Shown here piece after piece: positions 1 to 9,604 of a DNA stretch of 64,000 nt. The notes beneath the pieces are model-generated. The model worked only from the letters and a program-made list of their open reading frames with translations. It was not told the DNA's origin and did no database searches. This DNA is from Volutella citrinella. Taxonomy: Eukaryota > Ascomycota > Sordariomycetes > Hypocreales > Nectriaceae. The stretch is from the NCBI GenBank assembly GCA_034401135.1, contig JAWZSP010000009.1, forward strand, positions 1 to 64,000. Direction: 5' to 3'. Both the position numbers and the translations under genes were made by a program. How positions within the stretch are numbered: the first letter of the stretch is position 1; the number at the start of each line of letters is the position of its first letter.

Positions 1-144
1 TAACCCTAACCTAACCCTAACCCTAACCCTAACCCTAACCCTAACCCTAACCCTAACCCTAACCCTAACCCTAACCCTAACCCTAACCCTAACCCTAACC
101 CTAACCCTAACCCTAACCCTAACCCTAACCCTAACCCTAACCCT
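1..144. repeat. Terminal telomere array, (CCCTAA)n
   Basis: About 24 head-to-tail CCCTAA units start at base 1. The second unit has lost one C. The C-rich strand reads 5' to 3' inward, as expected for the left end of a chromosome whose G-strand is TTAGGG. The array stops abruptly at 144, where TGCGACG follows. A glycine-leucine reading frame across it is only the repeat translated. Confidence 0.98.
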
Positions 145-806
145 TGCGACGCAAACTCGCTTACTGTCGTGAACGCTTTCCACGGAACCCTAAACCACCC
201 TGTTAAGCCTAACTCCAACCCCGAACGTGCCGCCGGCGCGCCCTCCTTCTTCAGCGGTTAGCGGTTAGTTTAGACTCGGTACCACACCCTTCTTAACACC
301 TCAACCCTAGCTCTTCAACTTTTACTGCCGCCAGCGCCCTTACACACCTCAGAGGTTAGCCCTCTTTAACTCCTCTCTCCTTACCCTCCTCTGCCCTTTC
401 CACCTCACTCTCTAGTCTTACTACCACTCCCACCCCTTCACTTCTCCTGTCCGTCCAAAAGTCGACGTCGCTGTCTAAAACACCCCAGTGCCACCTACTT
501 TAACACCCTACTTCTCTCTTAGCTCCTTGTCTCTACCCCCGTCCTGTTTCTACCACTCTTCAACCCCCCCTGCACAACTCTACTAGCACTCTTCACTCTC
601 TTCCACAACACTAAGCACCCTACGCCTCTGCTCACTGCTCTTCTACAGCTTGTACCGCTGTACACGTTAGGGTTCAACAGGCCAGGCGGTAGGTTGGGGT
701 AGACGCAACCAGCCTGCTACCTACAGTTAGTCTCCTTGTCCTTAACCCTTACCGCGGCTGCTTACCTCACTCTACACTCCTCAGCCTTGTAGCTCTACTT
801 GCCGTC

Positions 807-957
807 GCAGTTGCAGTCGTTGTTGTAGTTATAGTCGTAGTCGTAGTTGTAGTCGTAGTCGTAGTTGTAGTCGTAGTCGTAGTTGTAGTTGTAGTCGTAG
901 TTATAGTTGTAGTCGTAGTCGTAGTCGTAGTTGTAGTCGTAGTCGTAGTCGTAGGTA
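807..957. repeat. GTAGTC/GTAGTT trinucleotide-type satellite
   Basis: About 150 bases consist almost entirely of GTAGTC, GTAGTT and TATAGT words in a three-base period. It ends in GTAGGTAGGGTTGGGG, which grades into telomere-like sequence. It is a low-complexity array. Confidence 0.85.
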
Positions 958-998
958 GGGTTGGGGTTGTAGTTGTAGTGGCCCCCCTGGGGGCTGCT

Positions 999-1011
999 CT
1001 AGGGTTAGGGT
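999..1011. repeat. Internal telomere motif (TTAGGG orientation)
   Basis: CTAGGGTTAGGGTC carries nearly two TTAGGG units in the orientation opposite to the terminal array. Confidence 0.6.
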
Positions 1012-1364
1012 CACCTCCTTGCCTTCAGCCTGCCCGTACCGTCACCCGTAGGATTAGATGTACGGTTGGGCGTAGGACCTGCCAGTCCAGCTCGGTCTCG
1101 CTAGCGTGTGCGTCACCCCATGCCGTAACAGTGCCTTAACGTACCCCCGGTGCCGTCGCAATAACTCCTTGTTGTAGATAAATTGAAACACCTTTCCCTT
1201 TTCTTGTCCGTAACCCTACGTCGGCTGTCCGGAACGCACGGTGACATTAGACCTTACTAGAAACAAGGCAGTGCCTTCTTTTAACCCTACACTACTGACC
1301 TCCGGCATAACAACGGCTCCGCCAACGAGAGGCCCTCACTGTTGACCGTCCTTGACACTCGGTG

Positions 1365-1397
1365 TAGGGTTAGGGTTACCTGTGAACCCTACCCTAG
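1365..1397. repeat. Inverted internal telomere motifs
   Basis: TAGGGTTAGGGTTA (1365-1378) is followed a few bases later by AACCCTACCCTAG (1385-1397). Two short telomere-like tracts therefore face each other. This could be a trace of past end-joining or recombination between chromosome ends. Confidence 0.55.
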
Positions 1398-1739
1398 ACC
1401 AAGACACCGAACACATTATCGCGCCGTCTATAGCTCTGCCCCTTGTCGGCAAGTATTTACCCAGCCAAATAACGCAAAGATACGCAAGATTAAACTCATT
1501 CAACACCTTGTAACTCGTCATCGTCTTTCCGTCCTCTATTTCTCCGATTAGACACTTGTCGAGGCTCTCTAGTACCTCTTGAAGGAAAGCGTCTTTGAGT
1601 CCATTTACGACGCCCGCCTACTCTTTCCCGAGCTGTTTCACTCGTCTCCATCCGAACCAAGAGTGACCTGCGCCGAGTCTCCTCCTCCTACCACCTTACG
1701 CTCCTTAGCTATGGACTAGCTGCTCGCTTCTTTCCAGAG

Positions 1740-1998
1740 GTGCTCCGCCCTTTTCCCCACTGCGCGTGTACCCTAGATCAACTCACTCTCAGTGCCCTAA
1801 GCACCGGCCAATACTCCGACCTCACCCTCATCTCGACCGCTAAGTCTTACACAGCCCATCGCCTTCTCATTCATCAGAGGGCTCCAGTCATAGCAAGCGC
1901 CATCAGCCGTCGAGATATCACTCGAAACGACCTACACAATGCAGCAAGAGACTACTTTAACTTCATTGATGATAGCCCTCAACCAGTCGACTGCCTCT
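1740..1998 (+). pseudogene. BTB/POZ domain fragment
   Basis: The open frame contains the opening of a BTB domain: GQYSDLTLI, then YTAHRLLIHQRAP, then an acidic stretch (FNFIDDSPQPV) like the BTB core. It has no ATG; the first possible initiator is GTG at 1740. From about 1980 the frame runs antisense through an RNase H gene remnant and stops at 2108, so the C-terminal part is chimeric. BTB proteins normally mediate dimerisation or Cullin-3 binding; nothing suggests this fragment is functional. It is most likely a truncated gene in decaying subtelomeric DNA. Confidence 0.5.
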
Positions 1999-2105
1999 TG
2001 GCCAGCCTGTCTGCGTTTTCGTTGAATTTGCGCAATACATGCCAGAACAGGACTTCGATGCCAACACTGTTCAAGGTCTTCACCAGCTCATCGAGTTTCT
2101 CGAGA
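1979..2105 (-). pseudogene. Truncated RNase H C-terminal fragment
   Basis: On the minus strand this reads LEKLDELVKTLNSVGIEVL, then FWHVLRKFNENADRLAK and a stop. It matches the last ~40 residues of the intact RNase H gene next door (FRKLEGLVKDLGSIGVEVL, FWHVRRYYNKEADELAN). Nucleotide identity over about 110 bp is roughly three quarters by eye. The final catalytic Asp (NADRLA) is present but the rest of the domain is missing. A telomere-like TAACCCTAAC lies between this fragment and the intact gene. Confidence 0.65.
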
Positions 2106-2159
2106 TGAGATTTGTCTCGGAACCATATTAATGCGAGACTAGGCGAACAGCTAGCACTT

Positions 2160-2170
2160 ATAACCCTAAC
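2160..2170. repeat. Internal telomere motif between two RNase H copies
   Basis: ATAACCCTAAC, in the same orientation as the terminal array, lies between the truncated RNase H fragment and the stop codon of the intact gene. It may mark an old break point. Confidence 0.45.
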
Positions 2171-2214
2171 CAGCCAAGTTTTTTAACCCCCCTTCCTAAT
2201 TTCCTCGCCAACTA

Positions 2215-2895
2215 TTATGTAAAAGCTCTATTAGCCAGCTCGTCTGCCTCTTTATTATAATAGCGTCTTACATGCCAGAACAGTACTTCGACGCCAATAC
2301 TCCCTAAGTCCTTCACTAGCCCCTCGAGTTTCCGAAATAATTCCATATTAGCAACAGGGGTCCCCTTTGCAGTCCGGTAACCATTGGCCTGCCACTTAAA
2401 GATCCACTCCGTCATACCCTTGACCAAGTACTCTGAGTCTGCCTTGATAACCACTTGAGAAAGTGATTCATCGGAGAGCCTGTTCCTCTGGATGTTGAGA
2501 GCCTGTTCAAGACCAAGCACTCCAGCCTCTAACTCGGCAATCTGATTCGTGGCTGGGTTGCTTTGTAGTAGGCGGCTCTGGTTGTATGCTGATGCCGCGC
2601 CGACAAACACACCCACCGCCGCTCGTGCGAGTGGTGTCCCATTGCCCTTGCAAGCGCCGTCGACGGCAATCACGATGCTGTCTAAGTGCGACGTTCGACA
2701 ATCACAAACCCCACAAGGGCTTGCATTATCGCATGCCACGTTGACCCAAAGCTTATCGTCACAGATTTCCACGTCGTCAGGTGTTACGTCCTCTCCAAAT
2801 AGAGCAGCAACATCAAACAGTCGACTCTGCTGCCCCTTCCGTGACTGCGGTTTGCGGTGTGCCTTTCGCATAAGGAACCAGCCGATGTAGAGCAA
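2215..2895 (-). CDS. RNase H type-1 domain protein (226 aa)
   Basis: RNase H enzymes cleave the RNA strand of RNA-DNA hybrids using two metal ions held by four acidic residues. All four are visible: D79 in VDGACKGNG, E121 in AELEAG, D153 in KADSEYL and D218 in NKEADEL. The domain fills residues ~72-226, with a GTP-x-N-x-E-LF element near 180. The first ~70 residues are basic then acidic with a small Cys cluster (CGVCDC). The gene has no intron. Stand-alone proteins of this kind are common in ascomycetes and often hypothetical. The domain also occurs in retroelements, but I see no reverse transcriptase here. A truncated second copy lies just downstream. The ATG at 2895 gives the longest frame. 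Confidence 0.8.
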   Translation of the reverse strand: MLYIGWFLMRKAHRKPQSRKGQQSRLFDVAALFGEDVTPDDVEICDDKLWVNVACDNASPCGVCDCRTSHLDSIVIAVDGACKGNGTPLARAAVGVFVGAASAYNQSRLLQSNPATNQIAELEAGVLGLEQALNIQRNRLSDESLSQVVIKADSEYLVKGMTEWIFKWQANGYRTAKGTPVANMELFRKLEGLVKDLGSIGVEVLFWHVRRYYNKEADELANRAFT

Positions 2896-3453
2896 AGGTA
2901 ATTAGGGAAAAAATGACATGAAGAGCGATTGACGAGCGGAAGGAACCCTTACTAAAGGGTGCGCTGGGCTGTGTGCAACAAGCAAAATGCAAAGTGGCCA
3001 CTTTCGGTGAAAAGGCGGGGTGATACAGAAAGAACAAAAGAGTCATACAGGCGGGGTTGGCTGAATAAGGCCGGCCGAACAAGGCTGGCCAATAAGGCTG
3101 CCCAACGAGGCTGCCCAACGAGGTTGCCCAACTAGGCTGCCCAACATGCAGCAGCTGACATATGACCTACTGATGCATTACCACAATAAACGATTATATA
3201 TGCCACTAAGGGCACGAAGACCGGGTTTTAGATAGTTCCAACTACTGTATAACCAGTTCATTATGTCTCTCTATAGCCTAAATTTGCTGTGAAAGCGGCA
3301 AGCCGCAGGACAGCCTGATAGTACTATAGAACTGTAGCTTCATTGCTATGTGGTAAAAAGGTAGGATTAAGGTAGCCCTAATATATACTTTTCAGCCATC
3401 CAGTATCATTATAGTGCTTACATTATGGAAAAAAACAGCAGTAACTTGAACCA
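2896..3453. other. Spacer with a 13-bp tandem repeat
   Basis: Apart from the short repeat at about 3080-3145 I see nothing. The stretch 3150-3450 is AT-rich and without open frames. Confidence 0.6.
3080..3145. repeat. 13-bp minisatellite (GAGGCTGCCCAAC)
   Basis: About five imperfect copies of GAGGCTGCCCAAC occur head to tail. The first is degenerate (AAGGCTGGCCAAT) and the last reads TAGGCTGCCCAAC. It lies upstream of the minus-strand RNase H gene. Confidence 0.75.
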
Positions 3454-4703
3454 CTACCTTCCCATTCCTCCTCCTACTCCCTCCTCCTCCTCTGGGGTTC
3501 GTACACCAGGCTCGCTTAAAAGGTCCACCGGACCCAAGTCTCCGAGCCCCAAGCAGGAATAGCCCACCAGGTTCATTTTCTTAACGCTCACAACAAGTCG
3601 CTCCCCTACAAGAGCAGCATGTTCGTCGCGTTTGGCAATATACATAGCCAGCGCAGCACGCTCGTCCTTGTTTAAAACCGCCAGCTCCTCCTGAATCCTT
3701 AGCAGCCTATCCTCTAAATCCGACTTCTTATCACTAATTTTCGATAGCTCATTATCCAGCTTCGACTCTAACGTGCGTGTGTTCTCGACAATGGATGTGA
3801 ACGCCATCTGAGTTTCATCATACAGCCTCTTGATCACATCGGCGTGCTGTGCCCCGGTATCGAGCAGCTCGGAAAAAGCATGGGCCGTGGATAGGAGAGC
3901 TTGCAGATTCCTGGAGGACATAGGAACACGCCCCTCCGCAGTAGGTTGGATTCTGGCCACTGACTGGAGTAGTCCTTCCAGCGTCCTCTGATCAGTGTTG
4001 CCTCTTGCAGTAAGATAGGTGAGGTCTTCCCGGAATTCATCCACCCATTGACTAAGTTGGACCAACTCGGCGCACTTCCACCCACGTGCCTGTAACGTTT
4101 CTTGCATATTTTCTTGTGCAAAAGCATAGCAGAGGTTTTCCAGAGCCGCCTGCAGCCTGCACATAATTGCATGCTGTGCTGGGTATGAGAGATCTGTAAG
4201 AAAATGAGTCGGCAATAAGGGTTCTCCTAATAATGCTGGTCAGGTATTTTAAATCGATGTAAAGACGGGTACCGCTTACCTGAACTTGAGTTTTCCATCT
4301 CCTGCGTACCCAGCAGCCCTAGTTCTGCTGCTTTCTCAGAATCTCGAAATGCACCATTGAGAATCAGCTGCTTAGCCTTTGCAATGATAAGATCCTCGTC
4401 GAAGCGATCCATTAATTGGATACATTCTTGGCCTTGACACCTCTGGATCCTGTTCTTGATAAAGTTTCTTTCCTTTGCGCGTTGCGGCTTGGTGTTCTTA
4501 AAGACGCTTTTTAGAGCGTGATAGACATCTTGGTCACTTGGACCCGTTGAATGAGGCTCGGTCAATTCATCGCGAGTGAGGCATGTCGCACAGATCAGTA
4601 GCGTCTGTTGAGCGTCCTCCGGACCGCATCGAGAACATGGAGCCAGTGCAGCCCCCGTTGTTGCTGGTAGATTCGACTCCGATGTATTCATTCTCACCGT
4701 CAA
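3454..4703 (-). CDS. Hypothetical protein with Cys-rich N-terminus and coiled coil (398 aa)
   Basis: Two exons, 4703-4280 and 4226-3454, are joined by a 53-nt GT-AG intron (donor CAG/GTAAGC, branch CTGAC, acceptor TTAG). Without the join the second exon has no ATG. The N-terminus has a CSRC...CATC pair about 15 residues apart that could bind a zinc ion (half of a MYND- or RING-like site), but the remaining ligands are not obvious. Residues from about 280 are strongly heptad-like (DNELSKISDKKSDLEDRLL), suggesting a coiled coil. The C-terminus is acidic then glycine-rich. I do not recognise a family. It has the look of an orphan subtelomeric gene. Confidence 0.6.
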
Positions 4704-5193
4704 GACTTCGGGCTTTTATATTTCGTACGCGACCTGATGACTGTTGATGTAAAGAGGAAGAGAAGAGTGAGGCGGTGGTGGATACTGCGGGGTATTTGTG
4801 ATGCCACGTCAACCAACTGCACTGATTATTGGCTGTCTCGCCACGCACCTAGCCAACGACGTACACTCCCTGTAGATACAGCAATCAAATCCTCTTGTGG
4901 GGTATACGGGCCTCGCCATATGACATAGAGCTGTAACTTCATATATATGCGCAACCTTCTGTAAATATGATCCTCATCGTGCTCATCGTGTGTCTACAGA
5001 GCAGGGCGTAGGGCCAACTTCGAATCCGCATCAATACTATTCCGAGACATGTTCCACTGACCGCCGCCCTTGAACTCTTGCCCCCCTAATCGTCTCGCCC
5101 CTCATGCCATCCCTTCTGTTTTTACTCTCCCTACATACCCTTGACACACTCTTTTATGCCATTTAACCTCGAGCAAAAAGTTCAAACCCAATC
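4704..5193. other. Intergenic, nothing recognised
   Basis: No supported gene. It would hold the promoter of the minus-strand gene that starts at 4703. Confidence 0.5.
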
Positions 5194-5424
5194 ATGACGG
5201 AGAAGAATGCTATGGATGTCGATATACTAGCCACGATCGATCTGCTTAAGAAGCAGCTCAACTTCTGCGATGAGCACGCTAGTATACGGGCTGCCAACGC
5301 TCTTACGGACACCCAAACTGAGATAGGCCACCTAGCCTCTAGACGACATCGAGGATAAGCCCTAAAGGCTTTAGGCACACTTGACAAATGTGTGATTATT
5401 ATCGGCCAGATAAATGATATCTAG
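5194..5424 (+). pseudogene. Short open frame with one in-frame stop
   Basis: ATG at 5194 opens 54 codons (starting MTEKNAMDVDILATIDLLKK) up to TAA at 5356. The same frame then stays open for another 21 codons (starting ALKALGTLDKCVIII) to TAG at 5422. The first part looks coding: amphipathic, with sensible codon use. It could be a micro-gene, an exon whose splice sites I cannot see, or a gene with one nonsense mutation. I recognise no family. Confidence 0.3.
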
Positions 5425-5503
5425 CCTGAATCTACGCTACTCTTTGATATGAGGTTTCTATGGACATGCTCTCGCTATACGTATACGAACCCCGCGTTTG
5501 CAT

Positions 5504-8500
5504 TCAGGCGTTTCTTTTCTTTTCTTCCCGTTCCTGCTTGACTTGCTTCCTTAGCCGTTTCTGCGGCCGCCACGAGCCCGTGCTGTCCATAGTCTGTATG
5601 GTGAAGGCTGTCCCCTCGGTCCCGTCCGATGTATTAGAGGCATCTTCATCCTCCTCCTCTAATAGCTTCTCTAACACCAATCGACGCTGTTCTCGAATTT
5701 CTTCCAAACAAATAGATCCTTGTGAAAATCCGGTAGATCCAGCTCGAGATACCGTTGACTCGCTTGCCACGGCCACCGAGTGGCGAGACGGGAAGGATGC
5801 CGTGGGGGAAGACGTGTAGACTGCTTGGCTGGACCGCGCCATGCTGATCTTACGCTGCCGCCTAGCCTGATCTGCCTCCAGCGTCTTGTTGAATACAGCC
5901 TCAAGCTCGTCCAGAGTCTTCTTGCGTATGGCGCTGACCAGACGAAGCTGCGGCGGTCGGCCACCTTCGACGACGGGAAACAAGCTGCCATTGTTGTACG
6001 GCTCTACAGCACGACCCAGCCGCAATGCGTCTATATGCACTGTCTGATTCGAGCTCAAAAGCAAGTCGCGCGTCGACCAATGAAACTGGCTGTTTGTGTT
6101 GTCCTCGTCGTCTTTCCAACCTGAACCGCCAAATCGCTGGCGGCATAAAGGTGCCAGTACCCGTGAAAGGCTGCTTTGTACAGAGATGCGCACGTCTGGG
6201 TCCTCGAGCTTACGCGGTGCTACGGTAGGATTGGGAAAACCCAGAGACGTGCTAGTCGGCTCGATATAGATGATCGATGCCCACATCAGCCGCCGCTTCA
6301 AGTCCTTCTGCTTATTTTCCTTCGTGGTGCCGATAAGCTCTGTAGATGATGGCCAAGGCAAGATCCAGTGAGTGAGGAAGACTAATCGACTGAGGTCCTT
6401 ATACCATCGTTGGGCCTCTACGAGACCAAAGTAGAATGTGATAAGTTCGATACTGCGCCGTGCTGCAATCCGAAAAGGGAGTGAATACCACCCTTTCCGC
6501 TCTCCTAGGGCTGTATGCGAACTGCTGTGGGAGAACAGATCGTGAAACAAGTCCATCACCTCCGTCGATCGTAGCTTATTCCCGGTAATCAAGTGAGGCC
6601 AAGTGTGGCTGGTATCGCTCATCCGGTCATGGAATAGATCACAGAGTCCATCGTAGCAAAGGTTGGGCGCATCGGAGTCGGGATAGCGACTGGCGGCCTC
6701 ATCTGTGACGTCGGAGCCCGTCTTCCATTTTGTGCTCTTAAGGGCCACGCGCCAGACATCGCGTTGGAAGAGCTCGATAACGGTCGAATGGAGATACTCG
6801 AGCCATACCCTTTTAGCTGCCGCGTTCTCCATTACCTGGAATCGGCCGACCCAGCTCTGGGCCTGCCACATACGTACGTGGACATCCCGGATGTCCTTGA
6901 GCACTTGCCACTGCCGTTTGTAGTCCTGACGGAGCAGATCGTTTCCGACGGCCAGTCGATCCCCCACTTCCGAGTGGAATCGCCAGATGTTCCAGTCAAA
7001 CTTCCCCGGCAGCCACCAGCCAAATCCATGCAGCTTCGAGGTTTTGCCCAGACCCAGACCTTCCCGCTGCGTCTTTGTCTCTTCGGTGCCCCCCTCTTGC
7101 GTACGAGTGCGCCGTGTTGACTCCCACCTGTCGCTCCACAGCACACTCTCACTGCCGATCAATGACGAGTCGTAGCTGAAGCGAAGTCCGCGGAGCGCCA
7201 CGGCCATGGTGATCGTCTCGGGAAGTGAGTACTTTAACCCTGTCTGGGACTTGATGTGCTCGAACAGGAAGCAATACCGATTAACGCTCGCTCGAAGAAA
7301 TCGTGCCATGGTAGCAGACGGTATTGAGAAGAAGGGCCTGTCCACGATGCCCTCGGACCCCAGACCCTCGGGTTGTTCTAGTGGCGGGTCCGCTCGGAAC
7401 AGTTCTGTGATACGCCGCAGCAGTGCGAGAGACACCCTGTCCTCCGACCGGATGCCGTACGTGAACTGATGCTCGGGTAGCTCTTGGATCGGCGGGTCAT
7501 CTGCGCAGGTCGGGATGTTCCGATGGATGCGTAGCTTGCTGAGTCGGTATGCGCATTGCACCCGCGACTGGTGTGCGTGGATCCCTTTCGTCGAGTTATT
7601 CTGGTCGCGGAGATACGACGGGTCAAGCGACATGCTCTCTGTGTGCCTGTTCTGGAAGGGATACTGCTTGGCCGCGTCGAACGGCACCTTGATGAGGTCG
7701 TAGAACTGACTATACACGAGCCCGTTCTCCATCTCCCAGCTCCCCGGTCGCGGCGTTACCGTCATGCCCCAAGCGTCGCGGAGCGTCACAAAGGGATACG
7801 TCGTCCTCGTGATTGGGGCTTTGCGGCCCTTGACATCCTCGCTGATGCACCGCCGGTCCTGTATACGGCTCCACTGCAGGCGCCGCCGCCATGCCTTGTC
7901 CAAGCAGCATCGCCGCCATAGCAAGACCCTGCCCTGCGGACCCTTCTCTGCCGGCGTGCACTGGCGCCCGATGTCGATATAGGTTGATTCTGGCTTGAGG
8001 TATGTCTCGTCCACGGCCTGGACCCAGTGCCGCTGCCACTTCTCCAGCATTACATCTAACCTCGGCTGCATCCAGGCCAGCTTGGTGTTCTTTGCGGCCA
8101 TGTACAGCCGCACACCCTCAAACTCACTGTAGGCCGCCGCCCTATACTGGATCCCGCACCACAGAGCGTCGAGGTATTGCGGCTGCAGGGTGATATAGAA
8201 GTGCTTGCGCCGTGCCCCCGAGTTCCCGGCACCCGGCTGGCTCCTCTTCTTGCCGGCTGCCCCGAAATCGTCTTCCATCTCGGCCTGCTCTGCTGGCTTC
8301 ACCTCGCCTGCTGCAAGTGCTTCCCGAGGTGCGCTGCTGTCTGACGTAGCGATCGCGTGCGTCTTGGGGATGTACTGGAGGATGTTGTTGTCGTCGATCG
8401 CGGCCTGCATAGCCGGCATCACCACCTCCTCGTACCAGCACACAAAGACGTCTCGGCGGATCGCCGTCTGGCTGTACGGCTCCGTTACGGGCGTTCGGAA

Positions 8501-9580
8501 TAGCGCGGGGAAGAAGACCCAGATGAAGGTGTCGACGAGGCCGACCACGCGCCCGAAGCAGTAGTTTGGTATGTTGTGCAGGGGCTGCGCCTTAATACCG
8601 TCGGGTCCCTGCACCGACTCCGGCACCGGGATGCTGAGGTGCACGTTCTCGACCAGGTTCAGTACAACGTGCGGCTGTGTATACCACTGGATCCCCATCT
8701 GCGCGACCGCGAGCGACACGGGGAAGCTGCAGAGGCTGTCGACATCGTACGTCGACTGTATAGCGCTCTGCTCGCCCTGCTGCTCGCCGTAGTGCGAGTG
8801 CATGCACAGATAGGGCGGCGACGGCTCATGGTCTGTAAGCCCCTCCATGGCTGCCTTACAGGAGCTGCTATGCCGTGTCGGTGCCGTCCCCAGCGTTGCG
8901 TTGCGGTACCCTGGCCGTAAGAGGTCTTGTGCTGGGTCGAGGACGACTGGCAACCGATCCTCACGCCCATTGCTGTTAGATACCCGACCCTCGAGCCTCT
9001 TGGCTACATCAAGCAGCGATGCGCAGCTCGGTTCCGCCCCGAGTGCCTCCGTGGCCTTGTTCAACTGCGACTGGTGGCCGTCTTCATGCTCCCGGCGCGT
9101 GCAGCCTACCTCGCCGGTCCACTCTCGGAATAAGAGTACAGCAGGATCTTCCGGCATTGGCTCCTCCACCGCCTCGCTTCTTCGTTCTGTTATACTCGGG
9201 CTGGTCGCGTTGGAGCTGACGATTGTGTTGAGCCTGGCTGCGCCCGGTTCGACCGTAGGGCTGATGATCCCAGACACGCTCAACGTCTCTCTACCTTGAT
9301 GATGATCCCGGGCCATGGTAGCCGCGGCGGTGGGCGAGCTTTGGGAGGGCTTTATCCAGGCATCAAGCGTATGGGACCCCGACCGCCGACCTGACGACGA
9401 CGGCGGCTGCTCGGTCTGCTGGCGGGACTGCCGAGGCGTTTGCGTGCCTGCACTCGCCCCCGAACGCGCTGTTCCTTGAGCCGAAGGCGCCGACTGCGGG
9501 CTCCAGCCCAGTACTGGGTCACTCAATGCACCCACACTACTGCTGGAGGCCTGGGACCGATTGCCTCCGTCTATGTGCAT
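5504..9580 (-). CDS. Large single-exon protein of a subtelomeric repeat unit (1358 aa)
   Basis: An uninterrupted 4.1-kb frame. Residues 1-250 are Ser/Pro/Gln-rich and look disordered. The middle is a dense, Trp-rich, probably folded region (for example KLAWMQPRLDVMLEKWQRHW). The C-terminus is a charged helix followed by Lys/Arg-rich sequence (RPQKRLRKQVKQE) that could be a nuclear localisation signal. I recognise no enzyme motif: no DDE, tyrosine recombinase, helicase or reverse transcriptase signature. Its start is only 24 bp from the stop of the upstream 207-aa gene. A mutated copy of its 5' end is visible in the AT-rich block at about 12.8-13.25 kb together with the same neighbour, so the two genes travel as a unit. 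The frame is intact, which suggests recent arrival or selection. Confidence 0.65.
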   Translation of the reverse strand: MHIDGGNRSQASSSSVGALSDPVLGWSPQSAPSAQGTARSGASAGTQTPRQSRQQTEQPPSSSGRRSGSHTLDAWIKPSQSSPTAAATMARDHHQGRETLSVSGIISPTVEPGAARLNTIVSSNATSPSITERRSEAVEEPMPEDPAVLLFREWTGEVGCTRREHEDGHQSQLNKATEALGAEPSCASLLDVAKRLEGRVSNSNGREDRLPVVLDPAQDLLRPGYRNATLGTAPTRHSSSCKAAMEGLTDHEPSPPYLCMHSHYGEQQGEQSAIQSTYDVDSLCSFPVSLAVAQMGIQWYTQPHVVLNLVENVHLSIPVPESVQGPDGIKAQPLHNIPNYCFGRVVGLVDTFIWVFFPALFRTPVTEPYSQTAIRRDVFVCWYEEVVMPAMQAAIDDNNILQYIPKTHAIATSDSSAPREALAAGEVKPAEQAEMEDDFGAAGKKRSQPGAGNSGARRKHFYITLQPQYLDALWCGIQYRAAAYSEFEGVRLYMAAKNTKLAWMQPRLDVMLEKWQRHWVQAVDETYLKPESTYIDIGRQCTPAEKGPQGRVLLWRRCCLDKAWRRRLQWSRIQDRRCISEDVKGRKAPITRTTYPFVTLRDAWGMTVTPRPGSWEMENGLVYSQFYDLIKVPFDAAKQYPFQNRHTESMSLDPSYLRDQNNSTKGIHAHQSRVQCAYRLSKLRIHRNIPTCADDPPIQELPEHQFTYGIRSEDRVSLALLRRITELFRADPPLEQPEGLGSEGIVDRPFFSIPSATMARFLRASVNRYCFLFEHIKSQTGLKYSLPETITMAVALRGLRFSYDSSLIGSESVLWSDRWESTRRTRTQEGGTEETKTQREGLGLGKTSKLHGFGWWLPGKFDWNIWRFHSEVGDRLAVGNDLLRQDYKRQWQVLKDIRDVHVRMWQAQSWVGRFQVMENAAAKRVWLEYLHSTVIELFQRDVWRVALKSTKWKTGSDVTDEAASRYPDSDAPNLCYDGLCDLFHDRMSDTSHTWPHLITGNKLRSTEVMDLFHDLFSHSSSHTALGERKGWYSLPFRIAARRSIELITFYFGLVEAQRWYKDLSRLVFLTHWILPWPSSTELIGTTKENKQKDLKRRLMWASIIYIEPTSTSLGFPNPTVAPRKLEDPDVRISVQSSLSRVLAPLCRQRFGGSGWKDDEDNTNSQFHWSTRDLLLSSNQTVHIDALRLGRAVEPYNNGSLFPVVEGGRPPQLRLVSAIRKKTLDELEAVFNKTLEADQARRQRKISMARSSQAVYTSSPTASFPSRHSVAVASESTVSRAGSTGFSQGSICLEEIREQRRLVLEKLLEEEDEDASNTSDGTEGTAFTIQTMDSTGSWRPQKRLRKQVKQEREEKKRNA

Positions 9581-9604
9581 AGGGTCAGCCTGTGGGGACC
9601 TTTC

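Larger units (their letters stand above)
145..1739. other. Subtelomeric non-coding region, pyrimidine-skewed
   Basis: I see no gene here. The + strand is strongly pyrimidine-rich from about 230 to 620 and remains skewed further in. Scattered telomere-like words (CCCTAA, TTAGGG) occur near 188, 667, 1001 and 1366. The only open frames are short and have no recognisable family. Confidence 0.7.

Noticed and set aside
6..218. 70-codon Gly-Leu frame on the minus strand
   Set aside because: It is the telomere array read as codons.
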